A stretch of 64,000 nucleotides of DNA from Comamonadaceae bacterium G21597-S1 (GCA_027214345.1 JAPWHR010000011.1:1-64000), one strand, 5' to 3'. Counted from the first letter of the stretch, positions 19,660 to 29,101 are shown. Notes: generated by a model from the sequence alone, not told the origin. Made by a program: numbers and translations.

Positions 19660-19859
19660 CATGGCCATGAGACGACCAGCCAGCCAAAGGGATCCGTGCC
19701 GATGATGACTTCCATCTCCGGTGTCTGCAAGGTCGTCTTCCTGGCGCGTGCCAGTCGCCCGTCGATGCGGTACAGGAAGTCCACCACCATCAAGCAGACG
19801 CGGGGGATTCCGCCGAGAACCGCGCAAGGCAACGGAAGGCCCTTTTAGAATCAGTCCCC

Positions 19860-21407
19860 ATGCCCCCCCCACGTACCGTCCAGTGGGCGCAGCTGTTTGC
19901 GCTGCCCGCGAAAAGTGCCCTGCCCAAGCAGGGCCGCCTGCGTCAGGCGATCTTGGAGGCCATCCTGGACGGCCGCCTCACTGTCGGAGCGCATTTGCCC
20001 TCCTCGCGCGAGATCGCCATCCTGCTCGGTTTGAGCCGGAACACGGTCACCTCTGCCTATCTGCAACTGGTCGATGAAGGCTTTCTGGAGTCACGGCCAC
20101 GCCGCGGCGTGTTTGTGGCACCCAACGCCCGCCCGGTGTCGGCTGCACAGACCGAGCCGCTCATGGGAAGCAGCAGGCAGGCACCTGACTGGACCGGGCG
20201 CGTGCTTCGATCCCTGTTGAACCGGCCCACCCTGTCCAAACCCGAGCAGTGGAGCGCGTATCCCTACCCTTTCATCTACGGCACCTACGACACTCAGTTG
20301 TTTCCGACCGAGGACTTTCGCGAGTGCTGCGTTCGCAGCCTGGCCCGCTCCCAGTTGCCGCACTGGACGCCCGACCTGGAAATCGACGATGTCCCCGAGC
20401 TGATCGAACAGATCCGCACCCGTTTGCTGCCCAGGCGCGGAGTGTTCTCGCTCAAGGAGGAGATCTTGGTCACGGTGGGCACACAAAACGCATATTACCT
20501 GTTGGCCGAGGCGCTGTTCGACAAGGGCACCCGGGTCGGTCTGGAAGAGCCCGGGCATCCCCACGCTCGCAACAGCTTTTCAATGCGCAATCCGCAGTTT
20601 GTCGAGATTGCGGTGGATCATGAGGGGCTGGTGGTGGACGCCCTGCCGGGAGTGGACTACCTGTTCATCACGCCCTCACACCAGAGCCCGACCACCGCCA
20701 CGCTGAGCCTGGATCGGCGTCAGTGGCTGCTGCGCAAGGCCGAGCTGCAGGACTTCGTCATCATCGAGGACGACTACGAGGCTGAGAACTTGTATGAAGG
20801 CGAACCCATGCCCGCGCTCAAGAGCCTGGATCGCAGCGGGCGTGTGATCTACATCGGCTCGGTGTCCAAGAGCCTGTCACCGGCGCTGCGCCTGGGATAC
20901 ATCGTGGCCCCGCGCGCACTGATCCACGAGTTGCGACTGATCCGGCATACCATGGTGCGCCATCCAAGTGCGTTCCTGCAGCATGCCTATGCGCTGTTCC
21001 TGTCGCTGGGCCACCACGAGTCCCACACGCGACGCGTGAACCAGGCAATGCAGCAGAGGCTCAACCTGGCGGCCCAGGCGCTGCGCGAACATCTGCCCGA
21101 GTTCCAGTTTTCAATGCCTCAGGGAGGCGCATCGCTGTGGTTGCAGGCTCCTGTCTGGGTGGATGCCGCCGAACTCGGCGAAATGGCGCGCGCCCATGGC
21201 GTGTTGATCGAGGCTGGTGACGTGTTCTTCGGCAAGCCGCCCTACCCTTGCCCGTTCTTTCGCATGAGGCTGTCGTCGATCGCAGCGAACCAGATCGCTG
21301 CCGGGATCCATGCGCTGGGGTTGGCCGTCAACGACCTGGCACGCGCGCGGGGCGAGAAGCGCGATATGACGGCAAGCGCAGCGACCCCTCTTGCCTTGCC
21401 CGGCTGA
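19860..21407 (+). CDS. MocR-family regulator (GntR HTH plus aminotransferase domain; TauR/PdxR-like)
   Basis: A 515-residue regulator. A GntR winged helix occupies residues about 25-85 (LPSSREIAILLGLSRNTVTSAY), joined to a fold-type I aminotransferase domain with the PLP lysine in YIGSVSKSLSPALRLGY. MocR proteins sense amino compounds through PLP. TauR, the taurine activator of Rhodobacter, belongs to this group, and position beside the importer and taurine dehydrogenase genes suggests the same role. Pyridoxal control (PdxR) or GABA control (GabR) are alternatives, but no pdxST or gab genes are here. The ATG lacks a strong RBS. It is the last gene before the island. Confidence 0.9.
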   Translation: MPPPRTVQWAQLFALPAKSALPKQGRLRQAILEAILDGRLTVGAHLPSSREIAILLGLSRNTVTSAYLQLVDEGFLESRPRRGVFVAPNARPVSAAQTEPLMGSSRQAPDWTGRVLRSLLNRPTLSKPEQWSAYPYPFIYGTYDTQLFPTEDFRECCVRSLARSQLPHWTPDLEIDDVPELIEQIRTRLLPRRGVFSLKEEILVTVGTQNAYYLLAEALFDKGTRVGLEEPGHPHARNSFSMRNPQFVEIAVDHEGLVVDALPGVDYLFITPSHQSPTTATLSLDRRQWLLRKAELQDFVIIEDDYEAENLYEGEPMPALKSLDRSGRVIYIGSVSKSLSPALRLGYIVAPRALIHELRLIRHTMVRHPSAFLQHAYALFLSLGHHESHTRRVNQAMQQRLNLAAQALREHLPEFQFSMPQGGASLWLQAPVWVDAAELGEMARAHGVLIEAGDVFFGKPPYPCPFFRMRLSSIAANQIAAGIHALGLAVNDLARARGEKRDMTASAATPLALPG

Positions 21408-22569
21408 AACCACGAACCTCATACCTCTGCAAGCAGTCCAATGGATGGGGCAAACATGGGGCGGGGAAAAATGTGCAGGAATTGCAAGTGTACGCTGGCT
21501 TACCTATGGACCTGGCGGATGCGTCAATTGTCCTGTTGGCCGCTGGCGCACCCACCCTGTTGGGGGATACCTCAGCAGCCTCTGCCAGCAGCCAAACAAA
21601 ACAGGCCGAAAGCGCCTATCCACGGCCGCGCGATCGTTGCGTCGCGCAAAAACTCACGCAACCGGTGTGTAGGCCGCCTGCCTCGACGGCTGCGCCACAT
21701 AGTGTCAGCTGTGCTGACAGATCGGGCGCAATGGCGCCACCAGTCAAACATCAGGACAGCGCCTTGATGGTACTGATGTTGCAATCCACATGAAGTTGGC
21801 GCAGCATCGGCGCAGTTCAATTTCCCATTGGCTGAGTCAGCCCGACTGATGCCCGTCACCGTATCGCCCAAGCCCGCTCGCGCGGGCACCCTCGCCGGCC
21901 TCATCTCTTGAAAGCCGGCAGCCGAGAGGCGTGGAGATACTCGTCAGGCATCGGGCCCGATAGGCGCCCACCCTGCCCCAGCCCGCATCACAGCCGGTGC
22001 CGAGGGCCGACTACGCCACCGATCCGGCCTGCCGGACCGAAGCGGCGCCAGCCGATGTCAACCCTCTGCAACCCCGCAGCGCCCTGCCTCAGCCAAACCC
22101 TGCGCCAACCGCGTCGTCACTACGCGGCGCCAGCCAGTAGTGACGACGCGCAAATTGCCCCAGCCGACAACGGCTTACGACGGCTGCCGCAACGGACAGC
22201 CCCAAGTGACGGGCTCAGCGCGCGTCCAATCCGCAGACCGTGCAACGCGATCTGCATCCGCCCGCTCCCCGCGGGCCACGTCAGCCGAAGCGCCACCTGG
22301 CGCACCCAGAGCCATGGGTTCGATGGCTCAACCCGATGAACCGACTTGCAGCAGCAAACGCCATCGGTGCCAATGCCGCGTGCCGCGGCGGCCAAAAGGA
22401 TGACCTCGGCACAAGACGGGAGTGGTGTCCCGTGTCCCTTGTAGTTTCCGCAACGCTCAGGCGTTGGGGACGGACAGAAACACTTACCTGACATCTACAC
22501 ACCAGCGATGAAGAACGGATACCCCGGGGCAACCAACAGCCGGAAGGATGCAAGACAGAAAGGCAGCGA
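21408..22569. other. Gene-poor left flank of the genomic island
   Basis: About 1.16 kb with many short overlapping frames on both strands and none with family features. It separates the taurine region from the first integrase remnant and probably holds the left junction of the island. I searched by eye for a copy of the tRNA-His 3' end (GGTTCGAGCCCCATCAGCC or its complement) and did not find one. Confidence 0.45.
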
Positions 22570-23441
22570 ATGCGAAACCTGAACTTCGAACTCAAACTGG
22601 TGGTGTGCCGGCGCAACCGCGATGGCAGCTACGCGACCCAACGCGATCGTGAGCGCGTGCTCGACCTGGTGGCCAACCAGCTTCAAGAACTCGGCTACCG
22701 GCACATGGCTGCAGCAAGCCTCAGGCCCAAACACATCGAAAGTCTGATTCATCGATGGCAGGCCGAGGCCCTGGCGTTGGGCACCATCAAGAACCGGATG
22801 GCCGAACTGCGCTGGGTGGGCCGAGAAGATCGGCAAGCAGAATGTCATCGCCCGCGACAACAGCCACTATGGCATCGAAAACCGGAAGTACGTCACCAAC
22901 GTCAGCAAGGCGCGCGAATTGTCCGGCACCGAGCTCGGCCGGATCACGGACCCGTACACGGCAATGTCGCTGCGGCTGGAGGCTGCATTCGATCTGCGGC
23001 GCGAAGAGTCGATCAAGATCCGGCCAGAATGGGCCGACCGGGGAAACCAACTATCGCTGAAGGACACCTGGACCAAAGGTGGCCGCGCCAGGGAGATCCC
23101 GATCCGCAACGCAGAACAGCGCCAGGTACTCGATGAAGCCAAGGCACTGGCCGGCAGGGGCAGTCTCATTCCGACCGACCGAACCTACGTCGAACAGCTT
23201 GGACGATTCGAACACCAGTGCGCAGCGGCAGGTATCCACCGCGTGCACGGACATCGGCACCAGTACGCGCAGGTCAGGTACAGGGAACTCACCGGATGGT
23301 CGGCACCGGCAGCCGGTGGGACCCCGATCCAAAGAGCTGACACCCGAGCAACGCGAGGTGGACCGGTAAGCCAGGCTCACGGTCAGCGTGGAACTGGGGC
23401 ATCAGAGAGCGCAAATTGCCACGGTTTACCTTTCCCGATAG
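22570..23441 (+). pseudogene. Frameshifted integrase (DUF-type integrase of plasmids and islands)
   Basis: The pieces join into one protein of about 290 residues. MRNLNFELKLVVCRRNRDGS to KNRMAELRW is read in one frame. An extra G near 22817 then shifts it to ARDNSHYGIENRKYVTNVSK and FDLRREESIKIRPEWAD. A further indel near 23320 leads to SKELTPEQREVDR, a TAA stop at 23367-23369, then ARLTVSVELGHQRAQIATVY and the natural end TAG 23439-23441. The pattern matches the integrases with Phage_integr_N and Integrase_1 domains; the catalytic Arg region LRREE and the GH...VY end are visible. With two frameshifts and one nonsense codon it cannot be active. Confidence 0.8.
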
Positions 23442-23695
23442 CCATGGCCCTTCCCGGTCATTGGTTGTTGCCCTTTCGCCCATGACCAGGATTGCCTATG
23501 TCCGCGCGGCAACCAAGTGTGCTGAATCCGGACTTCGTCACGATTTGGCCACTTCCCACCACTGCTATTGTTGCTATTCCTGCTATTTTTGGATTTGCGG
23601 CCGCCTTCGCCATGCGAATGAATAGCAAGAATAGCAACAATAGCAGGGCCCTCCGCGCTGAGAAAGTGGACCTTGACGGGGTCTGCCTCAGGCAC
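23426..23695 (-). CDS. Possible small ORF spanning the inverted repeat
   Basis: A GTG-initiated frame of 89 residues begins inside the end of the Toprim/DUF3987 gene. It reads VPEADPVKVHFLSAEGPAIV and then crosses the inverted repeat, giving AIVAILAI and SKNSRNSNNS. The part after the repeat has no protein-like character, so the frame may be truncated or read-through. I give it only because its start overlaps the stop of the upstream gene and the first half looks coding. Confidence 0.3.
   Translation of the reverse strand: MPEADPVKVHFLSAEGPAIVAILAIHSHGEGGRKSKNSRNSNNSSGGKWPNRDEVRIQHTWLPRGHRQSWSWAKGQQPMTGKGHGYRER
23562..23646. repeat. 26-bp inverted repeat built of nine-base units
   Basis: The left arm (23562-23587) has three GCTATT hexamers spaced every 9 bases, and the right arm (23621-23646) three AATAGC hexamers with the same spacing. 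The arms match as an inverted repeat in 25 of 26 positions around a 33-bp spacer. It lies between the convergent 3' ends of the integrase remnant and the Toprim/DUF3987 gene. Because the units are multiples of three, both strands encode similar peptides (AIVAIxAI and NSxNSNNS). Confidence 0.85.
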
Positions 23696-26141
23696 CAAGC
23701 AGCGCCGGACTCACCACCACGTACCGCCGCCGCCCCTGCGTCTGCGGGCGTGCCCTTGCGCGCTCCGTCAGCGTCGCGAGGGCCGCCTTCAGCTCACGGC
23801 TGTCGCGCACGCACGCCGGGCCGTACTGGTAGATCCGGGTCGTCGGAATCCGTGGGTCTGCGGTGGTGCGCGCTTCGTGGAGCAGCCAGGTATCCAGCCG
23901 GACCGCTGCGGCAAGCGCTGGCGGCGTGTCGAGTTCTGCAAGCAGCCTGCGGGCTTCATGCAGATGCCAGCAAACCACTTGCTCAGCTCCCAGGACGTGC
24001 TCGACGCCGATCATGCCAACCGGCCCGTGCTCCAGAACGTGAAAGAGCGCAGCCATGCGCGCAACGTTCTCTGCGGCCTTCGCAGCTACGTCACGCACGG
24101 CGCAGTAAACGCCGCCCACCCCCAGTTCCTTCTCGATGCGGTCATGCAGTCGCACCCATGCGGCGTGGGCCGCGGGAGAAAAATCCAGCACCATCGGTGT
24201 GAGGCCGCCATGTGCGTCCGTCGACAGGGGTGCATCGAGCAACTCGGTGATGCGCCGCCCGTGGCGCTCGACGGCCGGCATGGCCGCTGGTGCTGGCCGA
24301 TAGGCCCGGGTGCCCTGCGTACTGGCGGGCCAGGCAATCAGGAAGCGGGCGATGAACCCGGTACCACGCGGCAAGGTGCCCGCGCGATCCATGAAACCGC
24401 GCATGGCGTCGGGCTGGGCCATCAGCCCGAAGGTCAGCCGCCGGTGGCGCAACTGGAACGATGGCTTGCTGCGGCGGTCAACAAGAAACTCGCCTCCTTC
24501 CCACATCACATTGAGCAAGGCAAGATAGCGGAGGATGGTGTCCTGGGCCATGCCGTGCGATCCCAGGACGGCACCCGCTTCGGCCGACAACACGCCGGCG
24601 CTCGGCCAACCGGTGGCCAGCGCGTGCGCGAGTGCCTCCGGGGTGGCATCCGCGTAGAGCAGGCGTGGCACGACGATAGGCCTCGGAGCCTCACGGGCGA
24701 GGGCATCGAGCTCGTCTTCCTCCTTGGCGGTGTCTTGCGATCGACGCCGCTTGTGCTTGATCGCTTCGAGAATGCCGGCTTTCTTCGCCTCGAAGGCCGA
24801 CAGCGCTGCGTCGTGCGAGGCAAGCTCCGACGCCATCGCCACCAATTGGCCACTCTCCCAATGGCGCAGGGCAGGACCGAAGATGCCGTCACAGGTGGTC
24901 TTGCGGTCGCCAGAATCGGCCACCGCGAGCAGGTACAGCGATACCGGCCCGACCAGATGGCGGTCGCGGCGCACATTGACCAGACCTTGGGCGGCCACGG
25001 AAAGCACTGCCAGGGCCGAGCATGCAACCAGCGCCACGGGCGCTTGCACGAAGGCTTGCGCCTCAAGTACAGCGTCGCGCAGCTGCGGCGGCAGCGCATC
25101 GACGGGATAAGGAAGGGGGTCGAGCGGCTCGGTCAGCGGCTCCGGATCAGGCCAGTCGACCTCAGGGTTGCCGCTCCGTTCCTCAGCGCCAGTGGAACCG
25201 GCACCTGGGACAGTTGCGGCTTGGACGGCCGTCAGCACTTCTGACAGCCCCCGATGCCGATGCAGGTCGTTGAAGTCCGATGCGCCCACCGGGCGCTCCG
25301 GCTCGAATTCTGGAATTGCCAGGCGGCCGCCCACCGCCAGCGCGGCCTGGCGCGCGTGGGTGAGCCCGGGGTTGCCTGGAGTGTCGCGGTCGTCATCGGC
25401 GCAGAGCAGGATGTCAGCCTTCGGGTACCTGTCCCGAATGGCCCTCGCCACCGCCGCGAGGTTGCCCGCGTGGAAGGCGACGGCCACCGGATGACCCGTG
25501 GCCGCATGGACACTGGACCCGGTCGCAAAGCCTTCCGTGATGCAGACAGTCCCTTGTCCGTCGCTGCGCGCCTCTCCAATCAGGCAGTAGTGGCCCTGGA
25601 CCGCTGCGCCCTTGAGGAATCGTTTGGTCCCGCCCACGCCAATGAATTGCAGGCCATGGAGATCGCCCGCCGCGTCGCGGACGGGAACGACCAACGCGCC
25701 ACGGTATGCACGCAGTCCGTAAGCCGTCACGCCCTTGGCGACCAGATACGGATGATCTTCCGGCGCCGGTCGCGCCGCGGCCCAGATGCGTGCCGCACGC
25801 TCGCGCGCGCCTGCATGGCGACGCGCAGCTTACTCATGGCGCTGGATGGCAGCAGTTTGCGACCGGGCATGAACCATATTCCGCTCTGCCGCGCTCAGCG
25901 GGCGACCAAGGTCCACCCGCCAAGTCTGCCAGCCCTGGCAATCGCGCCAGTTCTCCATCCCTCCGGCCGGCACGCCGTCCAGATGCAGCAGGTAGGCGGC
26001 ATCCCCCCGACCGCGTGCACCCAGCGCGTTGCAGCGCTGGAGCCGACCATCGGCGATGATCGGGTCGGGTGGCACGATGCCACGCGCGATGAGCGCGGCG
26101 CGGAACTGGTCGAGGACTTCAGAGGTCGTGGCCGTCTTCAC
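23688..26141 (-). pseudogene. Toprim / DUF3987 replication protein interrupted by a stop codon
   Basis: The full frame would encode about 817 residues starting at GTG 26141, which overlaps the alpA end as GTGA. The N-terminal 100 residues (SEVLDQFRAALIARGIVPPD, PAGGMENWRD) are the usual first domain of these P4-type primase-like proteins. A TAA at 25830-25832 cuts the frame. The same frame resumes with RAARIWAAARPAPEDHPYL, then a Toprim domain (VCITEGFATGSSVHAATG, LLCADDDRD) and the DUF3987 ATPase region to the end. From GTG 25730 a 680-residue product is still possible. Such proteins serve replication of integrative elements. The single nonsense codon suggests recent decay. Confidence 0.75.
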
Positions 26142-26426
26142 GACCGGCCGACCTTGACCCGGGCGGCGATCCACTTGCTGATGTCCGATTCGAGCCATCC
26201 CACTGCGCGCAGGCCAAGTTGCACGGTCTTGGGTGGTTGGCGACAATTACCTTGTCCGGTCACCCAGGATAGTTGTCGCCGGGCGGTCAGGATTGTTGGC
26301 GCCGACCACTTTGGGGAAGGCTCCGTCCTTCATGTATTGGTAGAGCGTGCTGCGCGACAGCCCGGTGCGCTGCTCTACATGCCGCCGGCGCAGGATGGCC
26401 GGTTCGTACTGGATCTTCTGGTGCAT
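26138..26426 (-). pseudogene. AlpA-family regulator disrupted by a 77-bp insertion
   Basis: The ATG at 26426 has AGGAGG upstream. The N-terminal part ILRRRHVEQRTGLSRSTLYQ YMKDGAFPK is a typical AlpA helix-turn-helix. The expected continuation TVQLGLRAVGWLESDISKWI reappears after an insertion at 26234-26310. Removing the insert and one copy of the flanking TTGGG restores FPK-TVQLG in one frame, ending at TGA 26138-26140 next to the replication gene. As it stands the protein would stop after about 60 residues. AlpA proteins activate excision genes in satellite-type elements. Confidence 0.82.
26234..26310. mobile_element. 77-bp MITE-like insertion with 5-bp target duplication
   Basis: The segment is flanked by TTGGG on both sides (26229-26233 and 26311-26315). 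Its ends are imperfect inverted repeats (TGGTTGGCGACAAT against TGGTCGGCGCCAACAAT). Inside, GGCGACAA and TTGTCGCC form a perfect inverted repeat, with a further variant TTGTTGGCGCC. No coding capacity. The multiple GGCGACAA motifs recall IS21-family ends, but that link is from memory. Confidence 0.7.
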
Positions 26427-26544
26427 GTTCACTTCCTCCTGGGGTTGAATCAACATGGGTGAGCCCGACGTCGCATGGCCGCGGCAGCCCAAGGCCCTAT
26501 CCACCTGTTACGGAGTTGCGCCGGAAAGTGTCGGAAATACTTGT

Positions 26545-26784
26545 GCGATGGCGGTTGTGCGTGATCGCATGGTGCAGGAACTCCAAGCCGGCCTGGGTGC
26601 GGACGAGCGCAGATTCCTGCTGACGCTCGTGACAGGCCAACCAGACTGGTCCGCGCTGGGCACCGCACATGCTGAACACGTGCCGGCCATCCATTAGAAG
26701 CTGCATAGCCTGGAGCAGTTGGCCCGCAAGTGCCCAGGGAAGCTTGCAATACAAGCTGCCACATTGGCGAAGCGAATGCGTTAG
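26545..26784 (+). pseudogene. C-terminal remnant resembling an AbiEii/AbiGii nucleotidyltransferase toxin
   Basis: One frame reads GADERRFLLTLVTGQPDWSA then LGTAHAEHVPAIH, a TAG stop, and KLHSLEQLARKCPGKLAIQA before ending at 26784. The pattern of GEPDWxLLG...LPAvrWKLxNL near a C terminus is what I associate with AbiEii-type proteins. The TAG at 26695-26697 falls exactly where Trp is expected. No N-terminal nucleotidyltransferase domain is present, so this would be a fragment. Confidence 0.45.
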
Positions 26785-27372
26785 AGGCGCAGCCGTTGGC
26801 GCCACGGATCCGTGTCAGCAATGCTGACAGCGCCCTAGTTGAAGATCCTGGGCAAGGGCGAGTTCGCGCCTGGCGAAGATGGCAATGCAATCAACGGTAT
26901 CAACCCGGCAGCACCGTCACCGCAATATGCATGCCTTGCCGCGCCGCGTCATCGGCGCCGGGCAGGAAATCCAGACGGATGGGTGCGACCAGCTGGGGTG
27001 GGATGCCCCGCACGGCATCGGAAATTGCCCACCAATTTCTTCGCGACCGCAGTCTCCCATTCATCGAGACCAACGCCTGGGGTGAGTGCCATCTCGTACC
27101 CCGTCTGTTGCGATGGGTCTTGAAGCCGACACTTTTGACGCGGATTCCGTAACCGAATTCGAGACCGTTGTCGATCGCTGCCGATGAGCGCAGACCCATG
27201 GCGATTGGTGTCAGCCCGGTTGGCAGGTGTGCCATCGAAGGGTCACTGGGCGTCATGCGGACGGCCAACACGCGAAATCAGCACGGTGTGGATCAGTCGA
27301 ACCGCACCGTTGCCATACGTGTCCCGGCACCTGAGACCCAAAACGGCTCGGCAACCGAATGTGGAGGTCACT
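26785..27372. other. Island stretch without a supported gene
   Basis: About 590 bp with short frames only. It should include the promoter for the excisionase-integrase module. No repeat or RNA feature was recognised. Confidence 0.4.
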
Positions 27373-27609
27373 ATGAAACGAGGAATTCAATACCACGAAC
27401 GGGGACGCGACCAACTGGCGCTACCGCTGCCGGACTTGGCATCTGTGACACCGGGCATCGAAGTGCACAGCCGGCGACTGAATGCGCAGCCTGAAAACCT
27501 GACGGCCGCTGCGACGCACCACGGTATGAAGGTACGCATAAAGCACAAACAGTCTGCACCAATTGCAAGTTGCCTGATGGACGCAATGATCAAAAGGATC
27601 ACTCAATGA
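27373..27609 (+). CDS. Small protein of unknown function preceding the excisionase
   Basis: A 78-residue ORF with GGAGG five bases before its ATG. Its TGA overlaps the next gene's start as ATGA, which argues that it is real and co-translated with the excisionase. It is basic and polar (MKRGIQYHERGRDQLALPLP, then MKVRIKHKQSA), without membrane segments. I do not recognise the family. Confidence 0.55.
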   Translation: MKRGIQYHERGRDQLALPLPDLASVTPGIEVHSRRLNAQPENLTAAATHHGMKVRIKHKQSAPIASCLMDAMIKRITQ

Positions 27610-27815
27610 CCGATTCAGTGCCCATGCTGGCGCCCGCGCCCTACGTAACCATCCCCCTCGCCGCCATGATCACCGGGCTGACCGAGAAAGCCATCCGACG
27701 TAAGATTGAAGATGGAAAATGGATCGAAGGTCGAGAGTACCGCCGCTCGCCTGACGGCGGTGTTTTCATCTCAATCAAGGGGTACGCGTCATGGGTCGAA
27801 AAGGCGACGGGGTAG
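27606..27815 (+). CDS. Excisionase-like protein
   Basis: A 69-residue protein: YVTIPLAAMITGLTEKAIRR, KIEDGKWIEGREYRRSPDGG and VFISIKGYASWVEKATG. This is a small winged-helix excisionase of the type paired with integrases that carry the DUF3596 arm-binding domain. The start is set by the ATGA overlap with the upstream small ORF, and its end overlaps the integrase by 25 bp. It directs the integrase toward excision. Confidence 0.75.
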   Translation: MTDSVPMLAPAPYVTIPLAAMITGLTEKAIRRKIEDGKWIEGREYRRSPDGGVFISIKGYASWVEKATG

Positions 27816-28963
27816 ATGTACGCGATGCGGGCATAAGGGTTCGGTTCACTTGGCAGGGAGAGCGCCAGCGCCACACGCTGCGCATCAATGGCAAGCCGCT
27901 GGCGCCCACCGTCGCCAACATAAAGTACGCGCGTCGCATGGTGGTGGAGATCAACCAGAAGATCCGCGACGGCATCTTCAGCATGGCCGAGTACTTTCCG
28001 GCCAATGGAGATGCAGGTGCACTTACGGTCTCTAATCAACTCGATACCTGGCTCGACACGCAGCGCATCGAGGAGAGTACTAAGAACGGTTACAAGGCGG
28101 CGATCAACTTCTGGCGTGCGGCAATCGGCACGAAAGCGTTGCGTGCATTGCTGCCCAGCCACATCCTGAAGGCGCGTGCAGCGCGCCCCGACCTGACGGG
28201 CAAGACTCTGAACAACTACACCAGCGTGCTGCGCGAGGCGCTTGAGCTGGCGGTCACTGACGGGTTACTGCAATCGAACCCGGTCGAGAAGGTGGAAGCC
28301 GCGCCGCACCAGAAGGAACCGCCTGATCCCTTCACCAGTGAGGAAGCCGAACGCATCATGGCCGAATTCAACGCGCGCCACCCAGGCCAGGTCGCCAACC
28401 TGGTGGAATTCTGGATGTGGACCGGCATGCGCACCTCGGAACTGGCCGGGCTGACCTGGGAAAACGTCGATCTGGCCAGCGGCACCGTTTTAGTCACGGA
28501 GGCCATGGTGCGTGGCCTGCGCAAGAACAATACCAAGACCAACTTGGCAAGGACCGTCAAACTCAACAGCCGAGCTGTGGCGGCACTACAACGGCAGCGC
28601 CAGCACACCCAGATGGTGGGCGGTGAGGTTTTCCAGGACCCGCGCTATGACACCCCTTGGTCGGATGAGCGGGCTCTCAGGCGCAGCTACTGGACCCCGG
28701 TCCTCAAATTGTTGGGCATTCGCTACAGACGCCCCTACAACATGCGCCACACCTATGCCACAGCGATGTTGATGGCCGGAATGAACCACAGCTTCTGCGC
28801 CAAACAGCTCGGGCACAGCGTCGACCAATTCCAGCGTACGTACACCAAGTGGATCGACGGGGAACAAAATGACCGGGAAATGGACCGCCTGGAATTGGCG
28901 ATCAAAAATTCGATTAGGCCCAAATTAGGCCCCGAAATCGCTCAAAATCTTTTAAGTAATTGA
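27791..28963 (+). CDS. Tyrosine recombinase (island/prophage integrase)
   Basis: A 390-residue site-specific integrase, apparently intact. The N-terminal arm-type DNA-binding domain (VRDAGIRVRFTWQGERQRHT to residue about 65) is DUF3596-like, the core-binding domain spans about 75-170, and the catalytic domain follows. Catalytic residues are the Arg in TGMRTSELAGLTW, the RHTY box in YNMRHTYATAML, the His in LGHSVDQFQ and the Tyr in RTYTKW. It ends 16 bp from the 3' end of tRNA-His, which is therefore the likely attachment gene. Overlapping excisionase and small ORF suggest a working integration-excision module even though the other island genes are broken. Confidence 0.93.
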   Translation: MGRKGDGVDVRDAGIRVRFTWQGERQRHTLRINGKPLAPTVANIKYARRMVVEINQKIRDGIFSMAEYFPANGDAGALTVSNQLDTWLDTQRIEESTKNGYKAAINFWRAAIGTKALRALLPSHILKARAARPDLTGKTLNNYTSVLREALELAVTDGLLQSNPVEKVEAAPHQKEPPDPFTSEEAERIMAEFNARHPGQVANLVEFWMWTGMRTSELAGLTWENVDLASGTVLVTEAMVRGLRKNNTKTNLARTVKLNSRAVAALQRQRQHTQMVGGEVFQDPRYDTPWSDERALRRSYWTPVLKLLGIRYRRPYNMRHTYATAMLMAGMNHSFCAKQLGHSVDQFQRTYTKWIDGEQNDREMDRLELAIKNSIRPKLGPEIAQNLLSN

Positions 28964-28979
28964 TTTTAAACGATAAAAA

Positions 28980-29056
28980 TGGGGTGGCTGATGGGGCTCG
29001 AACCCACGACAACAGGAATCACAATCCTGGACTCTACCAACTGAGCTACAGCCACC
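28980..29056 (-). tRNA. tRNA-His (anticodon GTG)
   Basis: A 77-base cloverleaf with encoded CCA. The anticodon loop sequence is TTGTGAT, the T arm contains GGTTCGAGCC, and there is an extra 5' G paired to C73, the hallmark of tRNA-His. The 3' end faces the integrase, making it the probable integration site. Confidence 0.95.
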
Positions 29057-29101
29057 GTAAGCGGGAGATTATAGCCTCGCAATTCGTGCGAGGCGACCTG
29101 A

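Noticed and set aside
21401-21425. Possible left attachment site resembling the tRNA-His 3' region
   Set aside because: Similarity to the tRNA sequence is only a few scattered bases and not better than chance.
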